Notes: generated by a model not told the origin, from the letters alone. A DNA stretch of 64,000 bases from JABWCE01 sp964355045 (GCA_964355045.1 CAYHCM010000002.1:17742-81741), one strand, 5' to 3'; numbered from the stretch's first letter, positions 55,706 to 64,000 are shown. Numbers and translations are program-made.

Positions 55706-55739
55706 AAACCTCCAAGGTTTTTTTAAACCTTGGAGGTTT
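55706..55739. terminator. 15-bp palindrome between barrel gene and anti-sigma gene
   Basis: AAACCTCCAAGGTTT, a TTTT loop and AAACCTTGGAGGTTT, followed by TTTATA in the plus direction. It sits 12 bp from the anti-sigma/barrel gene stop (55752), so it may end that minus-strand transcript, though the T-run is on the other strand. Confidence 0.55.
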
Positions 55740-55751
55740 TTATATATTTCC

Positions 55752-57116
55752 TTATAGCGAATACCTAATATACCATCCAAACCCTTTACTTTGAAAACGG
55801 CTGTAGTAATTGGCAAAATTCGAACCCAATTGTTGATTAAAATTGAAACTGCCTCCCACTTGAAATTTATGGTTCAACTGATAGCCGGCCATAAGTTGGC
55901 CTGAAGTATTTACATTAAATTTTTTCAATTTTTCTACTTCATTTAAACCGCTTAAACCGGAATTAATAAATGTGCCTTTTAAATTATAAAGCCACATAAA
56001 ATCGGCACCCGCACGTACCGAAAATCGTAGGCGATTTAATGAATACTGAAACGAAATTTTTAAAGGAATCTGTATCCATTGAAATTCAACTTGGTTAACC
56101 TCGCCTTTTAATTGTTCTGAGCGCTTATAAATTGTATCCTGGTATTCTAAAATATACGAATAATAACCGCCTTGGTAAGGGATTGAATCTCGAATCATCC
56201 TATATTTTGTAAGTGTGGTTTTAATAAAATGAAAGTGATTTGTATCGGTAAAATAATTTGTTTTTACAGAAGCTGTACTATATCCAACTCCGGTGATAAG
56301 ACCTATACCGCCTCGTTGCAACATTACATTTATTAAATATCCGTTTGAGTTTTGAGGTTTTTCGTATTGATTTTTAAATTCCAATTGCTCCTTAGGCAAG
56401 CCATTTAATTGCTGTTTTAATAAAATGGAATACCGATTTTCAAATTCAATAGTAGTAGCAAATTTTCGTTTTTCAGGATCCTTGATTTTTGGGTTTAGTT
56501 CAGGGTTTTTATTAAAATTAGCATAGGGAAAAGAATGTAAAGATTTGGATAAAAGGGCAATTTCCATAAATTTTTTGATTTCTGAAACAGGACTAATTGC
56601 ATCAGATTCCTTTGTTAGAACTATAGGCTCTATAGGAGGTGTTATTTCAATTTTTACTTGTGGTTTTTCATCTGCATTAATTTCAAATTCTTTTTTTGAG
56701 TCTGATTCTTTATTGATTACTATCGCTGACTTTTCATCCTTTTTTTGCAGTGATGCTGAACTATTATTTACCAATTTAGTTTCATTATCAGTAAGCGGTT
56801 TGGCATCATTTTCATTCTTTTTACCATAACTAAGGATTGATTTATTAGTTGAATTTTTTTCAACCAAATCAGGGTTTTCTGAATTTTTGGTTATGGAAAT
56901 TTTGCCGGCTTTGGTATCAGTTTTAAACAAAATGAAAACAGCTACTGAACTAATAAAAAACACGAACAGAAACGAAAAAATAAGTATGCGTTTTTTCATA
57001 AAAAGAAACGACAATCCTTTTTCAGCGCCTTTCCACATGGTGGGGTCATAAGGAAAATGCTGTTCGGTATTTTCCTTAAAAAATTGGTCTATGGGGTTAT
57101 TATCCTGTTTTTTCAA
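55752..57116 (-). CDS. Anti-sigma factor-like membrane protein with porin-like C-terminus
   Basis: A 454-residue protein encoded right after the ECF sigma gene. Residues 1-36 are cytosolic (NPIDQFFKENTEQHFPYDP), a single helix at about 43-65 spans the inner membrane, a charged Lys/Glu/Ser-rich linker (about 66-190) follows, and the last about 230 residues form a beta-barrel-like domain (YLINVMLQRGGIGLITGVGYS to GWYIRYSL). This arrangement suits a sigma regulator linked to the envelope. The start is TTG 57116, overlapping the sigma gene by 17 bp, so translation is coupled. Confidence 0.75.
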   Translation of the reverse strand: MKKQDNNPIDQFFKENTEQHFPYDPTMWKGAEKGLSFLFMKKRILIFSFLFVFFISSVAVFILFKTDTKAGKISITKNSENPDLVEKNSTNKSILSYGKKNENDAKPLTDNETKLVNNSSASLQKKDEKSAIVINKESDSKKEFEINADEKPQVKIEITPPIEPIVLTKESDAISPVSEIKKFMEIALLSKSLHSFPYANFNKNPELNPKIKDPEKRKFATTIEFENRYSILLKQQLNGLPKEQLEFKNQYEKPQNSNGYLINVMLQRGGIGLITGVGYSTASVKTNYFTDTNHFHFIKTTLTKYRMIRDSIPYQGGYYSYILEYQDTIYKRSEQLKGEVNQVEFQWIQIPLKISFQYSLNRLRFSVRAGADFMWLYNLKGTFINSGLSGLNEVEKLKKFNVNTSGQLMAGYQLNHKFQVGGSFNFNQQLGSNFANYYSRFQSKGFGWYIRYSL

Positions 57117-57675
57117 GGGGTCTCAATTTAATACGGTTCTGTTCTTCTTCTATCATTTTTTGCAACTTTATCCGTGCCAGATGCAATTGCGATTTGGAAG
57201 TTCCTTCATTTATTCCTAACATTTCACCAATCTCACGGTGATTGTATCCATCAATGGCATACAAATTAAAAATCCGGTTGCACGATGGTGGCAAGGTCTG
57301 AATCATTTTTATCAAATCTTTGGTTTCTAAATTTCCGGGAGCTTTAAAATTATCTCCGGCTTTTTCATACGAAGTTAGGTCATCGCTAAAAGCTATATTA
57401 TTTTTAAGAGTTTTTGCTTTTCTGAATTCATCGGCCAAATGATTCATGGCTATAGTTTTTATCCAAGGAATAAACGGTTTCTGCTGGTCGCGCTGTTTCA
57501 GGTTGGTCACAATTTTTAAATAAATTGCGTTCAAAGCAGCTCCGGCTTCATCATAATTATTATTGTATCGAATACAAATATTCATCAAATAACTAAATAA
57601 TTTTTCATACAGTTGGTTACAGGCTCTGCGCTTCCCTTGCTGGCAATCATTAAGAAGTTCATTATCAATAACCAT
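57100..57675 (-). CDS. RNA polymerase ECF sigma factor
   Basis: A 191-residue ECF sigma factor with region 2 (about 20-95: NQLYEKLFSYLMNICIRYN, and PFIPWIKTIAMNHLADEFRK) and region 4 (about 125-180: IFNLYAIDGYNHREIGEML, then INEGTSKSQLHLARIKLQK, the HTH). It directs RNA polymerase to envelope-response promoters when released from its anti-sigma factor, encoded just downstream. The PKD/T9SS gene 71 bp upstream could be in the same transcript. A candidate target promoter, AACC-N16-CGTAC, precedes that gene and a second PKD gene. Confidence 0.92.
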   Translation of the reverse strand: MVIDNELLNDCQQGKRRACNQLYEKLFSYLMNICIRYNNNYDEAGAALNAIYLKIVTNLKQRDQQKPFIPWIKTIAMNHLADEFRKAKTLKNNIAFSDDLTSYEKAGDNFKAPGNLETKDLIKMIQTLPPSCNRIFNLYAIDGYNHREIGEMLGINEGTSKSQLHLARIKLQKMIEEEQNRIKLRPLEKTG

Positions 57676-57745
57676 GTTTTATTTCAATAAAATCCGAATA
57701 CCATGCATTCTGATAATACCAGGTTTTCAGATTCTAAATTTATTT

Positions 57746-58852
57746 TTAATTCTTCATCATTTTCATATAACTATATCCTTGATCGTTACTCAATTTTATT
57801 AAATAAAATCCCAGGGGAAACCTTTCCAAATCTATTTCAAGTGTTTCACTTCCCTTTTCAATAGTTTGCAAAATACAAACCTGTCCATTGGCATTTAGTA
57901 TTTCAAGTTTATCGTAATGTTGAGTTGAATTGCTAATATCAATCGTTAATTTGGTATTGGCAGGGTTTGGGTAAATTTTGAAATCGGACTTAATAATTTT
58001 AGGAATTCCAAAAACCGTTTCATCTATCACCACAAGATCATACGCTCCTGATTTGAATAATTTTCCGGATGAATCTAACCCAAGTGAATCGCAATAACTG
58101 GAAGTACAACCCCTATCAGTAACAGTTAAACAAATTTTATATGCGCCAAAATCAGTGTACTTATGAATCGGATTTCGGGCAGTGGATGTTCCTCCATCTC
58201 CAAAATACCAGGCATATTTGGTAGAAGAGGTATTAGTAGATTTATTAATTAAAAAAAGTTTGAATTTTTGAGTGGTATCAAGGGCTGGGGTAAACAAAGC
58301 TTTGCAATTGGGAACAATGGAAATACTGACACATTTTTTGAACGTATCTGTTACCGAACAAAAAACAGTAAAACAAAAGTTATAATTACCGATCATAGCA
58401 TAATCATGTGAACCTTGCATTCCTGCTGCCGAACTACCATCACCAAAATCCCATTGTATATTCTGATTAAAATTTGTGGTACTGTAATTTAATGTAAATC
58501 CTGAGACTGAATATTTAAAACTTGTATCACATGGTGGATTCCCTATTTTGATATTACCCACATAAGTCATAGTATCAAAACAATTAAATGTTGTGTCACG
58601 TATGGTAAGTAAGGGTTTGTAATAACCGGGTTTATAAAAATGTGTAGGATTAACAAGGGAAGAGTAACTACCATCCCCAAAATCCCAATAATATTTCATA
58701 TTTGGTGAAACAGATGACAGATTCGTAAATATAATTGAATCAGAAGGTGGTTTTGGTTTGACTGTAAAATCTGCAACGCAAGGTTGTGCTGCAATTTTTT
58801 GAATCACCGTTAATGAAATTAAAAATATAAAAATTAAAACTATCTTTTGCAT
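57746..58852 (-). CDS. PKD-domain protein with T9SS type A sorting signal, copy 1
   Basis: A 368-residue exported protein: signal peptide (IVLIFIFLISLTVIQKIAAQ), three PKD-like domains (YWDFGDGSYSS, IQWDFGDGSSAAG, YAWYFGDGGTSTARNP), a short linker and the C-terminal signal (FKIYPNPANTKLTID ... GFYLIKLSNDQGYSYMK). A paralogue of 60530-62095, with which it shares end and linker. Likely surface-attached by T9SS. It has its own ECF-like promoter (58877-58902) and runs into the sigma/anti-sigma genes 71 bp downstream. Confidence 0.88.
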   Translation of the reverse strand: MQKIVLIFIFLISLTVIQKIAAQPCVADFTVKPKPPSDSIIFTNLSSVSPNMKYYWDFGDGSYSSLVNPTHFYKPGYYKPLLTIRDTTFNCFDTMTYVGNIKIGNPPCDTSFKYSVSGFTLNYSTTNFNQNIQWDFGDGSSAAGMQGSHDYAMIGNYNFCFTVFCSVTDTFKKCVSISIVPNCKALFTPALDTTQKFKLFLINKSTNTSSTKYAWYFGDGGTSTARNPIHKYTDFGAYKICLTVTDRGCTSSYCDSLGLDSSGKLFKSGAYDLVVIDETVFGIPKIIKSDFKIYPNPANTKLTIDISNSTQHYDKLEILNANGQVCILQTIEKGSETLEIDLERFPLGFYLIKLSNDQGYSYMKMMKN

Positions 58853-58876
58853 AAAATTATAATGCTCTATCTCTTA

Positions 58877-58902
58877 GTACGCATCTCAAACTAAAAGGGT
58901 TG
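58877..58902 (-). promoter_or_regulatory. ECF-type promoter, copy 1 (AACC-N16-CGTAC)
   Basis: On the minus strand AACC, 16 bp and CGTACTAA, located 25-50 bp before the ATG of the PKD gene. The same arrangement, with 16-bp spacing and matching flanks, lies before the second PKD gene. It resembles ECF promoters such as those of B. subtilis SigW (AAC-N16-CGTA). Confidence 0.65.
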
Positions 58903-58932
58903 CTTCCATTGATAAAAATTATTTATTTCTTC

Positions 58933-60366
58933 CTATTCAAATAAATCGTCCGTAGTAATTTCATTTTGAACCAATAAGTCGGAATATTGATTTGGGGTAA
59001 CGCCATAGTTGGTAATCATAGTCAAATAAACAGATTTTTGGGTTTTGGTAGCTGTTTTAAAGGTTGAAATTTTAGATCTTAATTTTTCGGAATAGTCTTT
59101 ATCAATGGTAAAGGTGTCGAGCGAAAATTTACATTCACAAATATTAATAACATGGTCGCGGCGGTCTATCAGTAAATCAATTTGGGCAGCTTTGTCTTCC
59201 GTTTTGCCTTTCCATCCTGCATGTGTGGCCTGAATGCCGCTAATACCTAAGGCTTTTTTTATGGGCAATATATGATTGATACATACCTGTTCAAAGGTAA
59301 AACCTTGCCAAGCCCGGTGTTCAGGATTATCCAATAAATTCATCCATGCATTTTCACCATGGTATTTTCCATTTTTTAAAAATTTGAAATAAAAGGCGGT
59401 ATAAAAATCGGATAGCCGATACGTGATATTTTTATTTTTCCCATCCAATGCCACATACGAATTAATAAAACCGCTTTCCTCCAAATCGGCCAATACCTTG
59501 GTAAGTGTGCCACCCGAGTTGAAATGTGAAAGAGTAATAATTTCGTTGCGCTGCAATCCCTGAGTTTTGGTGGATAGAACCTCCACCATTTTTTCATATA
59601 CCTCATGCTTGCGAAATAATGACCGGTATAGATTATGAAATTCGTGATGTAGCAACCCTGCTTTTTCAAAAAATAAATCCTGAATATTTTGGGTGGCACT
59701 TTTATTGGGTTCTATGCCTTCCAAATAATAAGGAATTCCACCCATAGTCATATACAGTTGGATAATTTGGTATCGGTCCAACACACAGTTTTTGGCCTTC
59801 AGCATTTCTTCGGTTTCTGCCAAAGTAAAGGGTTCCAATTTTATTTTATGGGTAATCCGGTTGTGCAATCCTCCTCGATTATTTATCAAAACATTTATCA
59901 TCCATGATGCCGCCGAGCCGCAAACTATCAGTAAAATATCTTTTCTGTTGGTAGCCCAATGATTCCAGAAATGTTCCAAGCCCATTATAAAGTCAGAAGC
60001 TTTGGTATCAAACCAGGGAAGTTCGTCTATAAAAATTACTTTTTTATCATTTGTTTTTATGGTCTCCAAATGTTCAATCAGTCGTTGAAAAGCAATCAAC
60101 CAATTTTCAGATTTGGTTCTAAAAACCAGATTGGACTGTTTATCCATCGCTGTATCAAAATTAAAGAGTTCTTGTGCTGTATCGGCATTGGCCATACCTG
60201 TGATATAAAAAGCAAACGTGTATTGGAAATATTCTTTTATCAAAAATGTTTTACCTACACGCCGCCGCCCATAAACGGCCACAAACTCTGATTTTTTACT
60301 TTTCAGTATTTTATCAAGCCTTTGTTTTTCTTTTTTTCTACCAATTAATAATTTTTCTCTTTGCAT
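58933..60366 (-). CDS. Orphan AAA ATPase with PD-(D/E)XK-like C-terminus (DUF234-type)
   Basis: A 477-residue ATPase: Walker A GRRRVGKT (33-40), Walker B IFIDELPWFD (about 111-120), sensor LIVCGSAASWM, winged helix (about 270-330), and a C-terminal nuclease-like motif AQIDLLIDRRD...INICECKFS (about 398-420), fitting D-x(n)-ExK. This is the arch_ATPase/DUF234 type, different from the DUF4143 ATPase at 1291-2502. It stands alone and sits directly after two 52-bp repeats. Start chosen at ATG 60366, because the frame beyond (to 60414) runs through the repeat. Function unknown in the family. Confidence 0.85.
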   Translation of the reverse strand: MQREKLLIGRKKEKQRLDKILKSKKSEFVAVYGRRRVGKTFLIKEYFQYTFAFYITGMANADTAQELFNFDTAMDKQSNLVFRTKSENWLIAFQRLIEHLETIKTNDKKVIFIDELPWFDTKASDFIMGLEHFWNHWATNRKDILLIVCGSAASWMINVLINNRGGLHNRITHKIKLEPFTLAETEEMLKAKNCVLDRYQIIQLYMTMGGIPYYLEGIEPNKSATQNIQDLFFEKAGLLHHEFHNLYRSLFRKHEVYEKMVEVLSTKTQGLQRNEIITLSHFNSGGTLTKVLADLEESGFINSYVALDGKNKNITYRLSDFYTAFYFKFLKNGKYHGENAWMNLLDNPEHRAWQGFTFEQVCINHILPIKKALGISGIQATHAGWKGKTEDKAAQIDLLIDRRDHVINICECKFSLDTFTIDKDYSEKLRSKISTFKTATKTQKSVYLTMITNYGVTPNQYSDLLVQNEITTDDLFE

Positions 60367-60460
60367 AATCAGCCAAATTTGATACAAAAATATATCTTTT
60401 GGCTGATAAAACAATTTTAATCAGCCAAAACTTGATAAAAATATTAATTTCTGGCTGATT
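60367..60460 (-). promoter_or_regulatory. Two 52-bp repeat units, each an inverted repeat, at the ATPase start
   Basis: Unit 1: AATCAGCCAAA (60367-60377) paired with TTTTGGCTGAT (60397-60407). Unit 2: AATCAGCCAAAA (60419-60430) paired with TGGCTGATT (60452-60460). The copies are exactly 52 bp apart. They touch the ATG at 60364-60366 directly. Unrelated in sequence to the 23-bp repeats of the other ATPase but similar in placement. Confidence 0.7.
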
Positions 60461-60529
60461 ACACGATTATGAATTGACTTAGAATAGCGAAGGATTTGAA
60501 AATAAAAGCCAGAATAATGGCACATTTTT

Positions 60530-62095
60530 CTACTCTTTAATCACCCGAGCAAGGCTGTATCCATTGTTGTTACTCAGTTTAATTAAGTACAGACCTTTAG
60601 CAATACCTTCCAAATTTATTTCTAAATTTTTAGAGCCAACATCAATTTGTTGTGAGAAGCAGATTTGGCCTTGAACATTAATAATTTCAAGATTGGTATA
60701 ATTTGCATTTCCATTATCCCATGCAATAAAAACCTTTGTATTGGCGGGGTTGGGGTAAATATTAAAATCACGATGCGTTATTTTATTTATTTTGGTTGTT
60801 CCTTCTATTACCTCCATTCCAAAACCATCTGCTTTTAACAATTTACCCGTTGAATCCATACCGATTGTATCGCAATAGTAGGAACTGCAAGTACTATCGG
60901 TGATGGTTAGGCAAACAAAGTACTTCCCAAACGAATTGTATTTATGTGTAGGGTTTCGCAAAGTTGAAGTGCCACCATCGCCAAAAGACCATTTATAAGT
61001 GGTGGTGGATGTGTACGTGGAATTGTTGATTAAAAAAAGCTTAAATTTTTGAGTGGTATCAAGGCTTTTGGTAAATTTGGCCTTGCATGGAAGTTTACCC
61101 AAAGTAATGGTGAGACACTTTTCGGATGAATCGGAAGGGCAATACGTTTTGAGGCAAACATTAAAAACACCTAATTTACCATAAATATGAGTTCCGTTTT
61201 TGCTGGTAGAAGTTTTTCCATTTCCAAAATTCCATTTTACATTAGGCGCATTTCCATTATAATAATAATAAAGCGTATCAAGCCTTGATGTATAATTAAA
61301 ACCTGAATCACAATTGGCAGTTAATGTAAATGAACGACATGCCGAATCCAAACATTTCGTTGTAGTATCCTTAATTGTAAGGCAAACAGTATAACTGCCT
61401 TGATTGGAATAAACGTGGGTTGGATTTCTAAGGTTTGAACTTTTTCCATCTCCAAAATTCCAATAAAATTGCATATTAGAAGATGACGATGATTGGTTCA
61501 TAAATTTAATATCCAACCGGTTAAATGAATCATTCGGGTAAAATTGTGCATGGCAAGAACTATTAGTTAACGTAATAGATTTACAACTTTTAGATGAATC
61601 AGTCGGTGTGCAATGAACCGTCAAACACACGTTATAGGTTCCGAAATTTGTATAAACATGTTTGCCGCTATCTTTGGCCGAATAGGTTCCATCTCCAAAA
61701 TCATATTTAAGTTTATATATGCCCGAGGCCTGGGTTAAAAAATATAAGATGTTTTGTGTATTCCAAATATTCACAGATGAATTACACCCGTTTATAGTTA
61801 GGTTTCTGGTTGTGGAATCCATACATCCGCCAATAGAATCACGCACAAACAACCTAATCTTGTAAGCCCCTGAAGCGCTATAGGTATGAGTTGGTTTTTT
61901 GGCTGTTGAAGATTTGCCATCACCAAAGTCCCAGTAATAATGAGTAATTTTAGTTGACATGGTATCTTGAAAAATTACAGTTTTCATGGAATGATTGATT
62001 GAATAATCAATAAACGGCCTGCAATAAGCAAATGCTTTTTGAGGAATTAATGATAAAAGCAGAAAGAAAATAATGAGTAATAATTTTTTGGTCAT
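60530..62095 (-). CDS. PKD-domain protein with T9SS type A sorting signal, copy 2
   Basis: A 521-residue exported protein: signal peptide (LLLIIFFLLLSLIPQKAFA), five PKD-like domains (YYWDFGDGKSSTAKKP, LKYDFGDGTYS, FYWNFGDGKSSNLRNP, VKWNFGNGKTST, YKWSFGDGGTSTLRNP), then the type A signal (FNIYPNPANTKVFIAWD ... GLYLIKLSNNNGYSLARVIKE). Paralogue of 57746-58852 with two more PKD units. Likely a surface protein under the same ECF-type promoter. It is divergent from exbB. Confidence 0.88.
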   Translation of the reverse strand: MTKKLLLIIFFLLLSLIPQKAFAYCRPFIDYSINHSMKTVIFQDTMSTKITHYYWDFGDGKSSTAKKPTHTYSASGAYKIRLFVRDSIGGCMDSTTRNLTINGCNSSVNIWNTQNILYFLTQASGIYKLKYDFGDGTYSAKDSGKHVYTNFGTYNVCLTVHCTPTDSSKSCKSITLTNSSCHAQFYPNDSFNRLDIKFMNQSSSSSNMQFYWNFGDGKSSNLRNPTHVYSNQGSYTVCLTIKDTTTKCLDSACRSFTLTANCDSGFNYTSRLDTLYYYYNGNAPNVKWNFGNGKTSTSKNGTHIYGKLGVFNVCLKTYCPSDSSEKCLTITLGKLPCKAKFTKSLDTTQKFKLFLINNSTYTSTTTYKWSFGDGGTSTLRNPTHKYNSFGKYFVCLTITDSTCSSYYCDTIGMDSTGKLLKADGFGMEVIEGTTKINKITHRDFNIYPNPANTKVFIAWDNGNANYTNLEIINVQGQICFSQQIDVGSKNLEINLEGIAKGLYLIKLSNNNGYSLARVIKE

Positions 62096-62162
62096 AATTT
62101 TATTTTTTACATGAGTGAATAAAAGAACATATTTTTTTTTTGCTATAACTTACACTTCTTTA

Positions 62163-62188
62163 GTACGAACCTCAGATTAAAAAGGTTG
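62163..62188 (-). promoter_or_regulatory. ECF-type promoter, copy 2 (AACC-N16-CGTAC)
   Basis: AACC at 62184-62187 and CGTACTAA from 62167, on the minus strand, with a 16-bp spacer, about 65-90 bp before the ATG at 62095. The intervening bases match copy 1 at most positions. The leader would be about 60 nt, longer than for copy 1. Confidence 0.65.
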
Positions 62189-62337
62189 GACATGAATGTA
62201 AAATTATTAATAAAACACCCAAGTCAAAACACATCCAATATTTATGACCTTTTTTAAACAATTGTTTATAACATTTTAATAATAAAATACTGTAAACCCT
62301 AAACTTTGCGTTCTATATAATTAATAAAGAAATTTAC

Positions 62338-63039
62338 ATGTTTTTATCCATTTTATTACAAACAACGCCGGAGTTGACCGATACTTCAAAGCTTGGTGGC
62401 ACAAGCGCTACCCTCGATGAAGGTATTAATATACTTGATATGTTAATAAAAGGCGGACCCATCATGATCCCTATTGCATTATGCAGTATTATCGCCGTTT
62501 TTATAATGGTTGAGAGGTATTTTAATATTCAAAAGAAATTTAAATTAAACCCAAACTTTATGCTGGCCATTAAGGATAATGTTGTAAACGGAAATATTGC
62601 CGCTGCATTAAACCTGTGCCGAACCAACCCTACACCGGTAGCCCGAATGGTTGAAAAAGGATTAATTAGAATTGGCAAACCCTTAAAAGATATAGAAGCC
62701 AGTATGGAAAATGTAGGCAACCTTGAAATATCGAAGGCCGAAAAAAATTTGGGAATATTGGGTATTATAGCCGGGGTAGCCCCAATGCTTGGTTTTATTG
62801 GAACTATTTTGGGTGTTATTACCATTTTTCATTCTATAGCTGCAACCGATAATTTCAGTATAGCTATAGTAGCGGGAGGGCTTTATCAAAAAATGATAAC
62901 CAGTTTGGCAGGATTAACAGTAGGTGTTTTTGCTTATTTCGGATATCATATCCTGATGATGATGGTGGACAGACTGACATTTCGTATAGAAGCTGCTGTT
63001 ATTGAATTTGTAGATATTTTGCAGGAACCAACCCGCTAA
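62338..63039 (+). CDS. exbB: MotA/TolQ/ExbB proton channel protein
   Basis: A 233-residue inner-membrane protein with three hydrophobic helices: about 42-60 (MIPIALCSIIAVFIMVERY), 142-165 (IAGVAPMLGFIGTILGVI) and 182-208. It forms with ExbD the proton-driven motor that powers TonB receptors, or alternatively a TolQR-type envelope complex. The typical LGTVxGM-like segment is present as LGFIGTILGVITIF. It is the first gene of a pair with ExbD 12 bp downstream. Which TonB it serves is unknown. Confidence 0.92.
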   Translation: MFLSILLQTTPELTDTSKLGGTSATLDEGINILDMLIKGGPIMIPIALCSIIAVFIMVERYFNIQKKFKLNPNFMLAIKDNVVNGNIAAALNLCRTNPTPVARMVEKGLIRIGKPLKDIEASMENVGNLEISKAEKNLGILGIIAGVAPMLGFIGTILGVITIFHSIAATDNFSIAIVAGGLYQKMITSLAGLTVGVFAYFGYHILMMMVDRLTFRIEAAVIEFVDILQEPTR

Positions 63040-63051
63040 TATTTTAAAAAT

Positions 63052-63447
63052 ATGCGATTACGACACAAACGAAGATTTCACGCCGAAGTAGGAACAGGTG
63101 CCCTAAACGACATCATGTTTTTTCTGATGCTGTTTTTCCTCATCATATCCACATTGGCTAATCCAAGTATTATAAAAATATTTTTACCCAAAACTGCCGT
63201 AAGTGAACGAGTTAGCAAACCTCCCATTATATTAGCCATGACGGCCGATAAACATTATTATATTAATAATTCTGAAGTAGCATTTGAAGAGATAGAAGGG
63301 ATGCTGATACAAGCTTCAAAAGGTATGGATGAGCCAACCATTATTTTGCAACCGGATGCAACACTAACTGTTCAGGACCTGGTAGATGTGATGACAATAG
63401 GGGTGAAAAATAAAATAAAAATGGTGATTGCAACCAAAAAGCAATAG
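63052..63447 (+). CDS. exbD: ExbD/TolR biopolymer transport protein
   Basis: A 131-residue protein with one transmembrane helix (about 22-42) that carries the conserved proton-path Asp20 in GALNDIMFFLMLFF, and a periplasmic domain (about 55-131) of TolR type, ending IGVKNKIKMVIATKK. It works with the ExbB protein encoded 12 bp upstream. Confidence 0.92.
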   Translation: MRLRHKRRFHAEVGTGALNDIMFFLMLFFLIISTLANPSIIKIFLPKTAVSERVSKPPIILAMTADKHYYINNSEVAFEEIEGMLIQASKGMDEPTIILQPDATLTVQDLVDVMTIGVKNKIKMVIATKKQ

Positions 63448-63459
63448 GATTAATTTTAA

Positions 63460-64000
63460 ATGTTAGAGTTAAACTTTAACCCCTTCCCTATTCTTGAAAC
63501 TGAAAGATTAACCCTCCGTAAGGTTACCATGAATGATTCGCAGGATGTTTATAAATTAAGAACCAGTATAGAAGCCATGCGGTATATTGGAAGACCAATA
63601 CCTCATTCAATTAGTGAAGCACACGATTTAATAAACCGTATTAAAGAAGGTATAGAAACCAATACCGCCATTGGTTGGGGTATATTTTTAAAAAAACAAT
63701 CTCAGCTTATTGGAACCATTGGATATCATAAAATCGAAAAAGAGCATTACAGAGCCGAAATAGGCTACATGCTTATACCCGAATTTTGGAACAAGGGATT
63801 GATGAGTGAGGCTATTAAACAGGTTTTAGAATTTGGATTTAAAACTATAAAATTGCATAGCATTCAAGCCAATATTGATCCCGCTAACCAGCGGTCGGCT
63901 GCTATTCTAAATAAATTTGGGTTTGTAAAAGAGGCCTATTTTAAAGAAAGTTTTTATTTTAATGGTAAATTTTTGGATTCGGAGATTTACTCTTTACTAA
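63460..64000 (+). CDS. GNAT (RimJ/RimL-type) acetyltransferase, 3' end beyond window
   Basis: The frame opens at ATG 63460, 12 bp after exbD, and continues to the window edge with 180 codons and no stop. It reads ILETERLTLRKVTMND, AEIGYMLIPEFWNKGLMSEA and ANIDPANQRSAAILNKFGFV, the acetyl-CoA site and end of RimJ/RimL-like GNATs. It is near full length; only the last residues are missing. The acceptor (ribosomal protein, other) is unknown. Confidence 0.88.
   Translation, partial: MLELNFNPFPILETERLTLRKVTMNDSQDVYKLRTSIEAMRYIGRPIPHSISEAHDLINRIKEGIETNTAIGWGIFLKKQSQLIGTIGYHKIEKEHYRAEIGYMLIPEFWNKGLMSEAIKQVLEFGFKTIKLHSIQANIDPANQRSAAILNKFGFVKEAYFKESFYFNGKFLDSEIYSLL

Noticed and set aside
1..64000. 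tRNA or rRNA genes
   Set aside because: No cloverleaf with TTC-loop consensus or rRNA-like conserved stretch was seen by eye; an rRNA/tRNA search program could still find one.

Overview
The window is a chromosomal segment of a low-GC member of the Bacteroidota. The evidence is four proteins ending in type IX secretion (T9SS) type A sorting domains, two tiny proteins made almost only of the type B (CHU_C) sorting domain, PKD and GEVED surface modules, a TonB-dependent receptor beside a HmuY-like lipoprotein, promoters of the TTG-N19-TAnnTTTG form, and Bacteroidota gene pairs such as DUF3822-rsmD and zinc-ribbon/Nif3. The order cannot be fixed from the sequence. No rRNA, tRNA or CRISPR array was seen.

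Layout. 1-8567: a truncated TPR protein, a queuosine-precursor transporter, an orphan AAA ATPase with 23-bp repeats in front of it, a TPR protein, the zinc-ribbon/Nif3 operon, a T9SS cargo protein and an SRPBCC protein. 8858-10803: a graveyard of insertion sequences. A decayed IS5-type element with 19-bp terminal inverted repeats (9491-10420) lies between an IS1595-type fragment and the 3' end of another DDE transposase. 10990-26319: one 5109-residue secreted protein with a signal peptide, GEVED domain, three roughly 1000-residue beta-helix modules, Ig-like domains, sixteen PKD domains and a T9SS signal. 26625-29183: anmK and a Glu/Leu/Phe/Val dehydrogenase. 29482-35608: an M23 peptidase, two CHU_C mini-proteins, a HEPN-like two-gene cassette, a HmuY-like lipoprotein with its TonB receptor, and a GNAT. 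35794-38358: fbaB-type aldolase, accD, gcvH. 38477-41060: a sugar dehydrogenase, DoxX, and a broken REP-associated transposase with its REP palindromes. 41092-45054: paaN, DUF3822, rsmD, OsmC and DinB proteins. 45095-47892: uncharacterised small proteins. 47976-52032: an OmpR regulator, a TlpA-like lipoprotein, an NtrC-like regulator and an Hpt protein. 52042-57675: pdxJ, envelope proteins, and an ECF sigma factor with its membrane anti-sigma/barrel protein. 57746-62095: two paralogous PKD/T9SS proteins around a second orphan ATPase. 62338-64000: ExbB, ExbD and a truncated GNAT.

The main theme is the cell envelope: secreted adhesin-like proteins, TonB-dependent uptake with ExbBD energy supply, and regulators. 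The two PKD/T9SS genes beside the ECF sigma operon share an ECF-like promoter (AACC-N16-CGTAC), so they are probably its targets. The observations most worth following are that putative regulon; the in-frame REP palindromes inside the gene of their own transposase; two unrelated orphan ATPase-nuclease genes each preceded by its own tandem repeats that include inverted repeats; and the triplicated modules of the giant protein.
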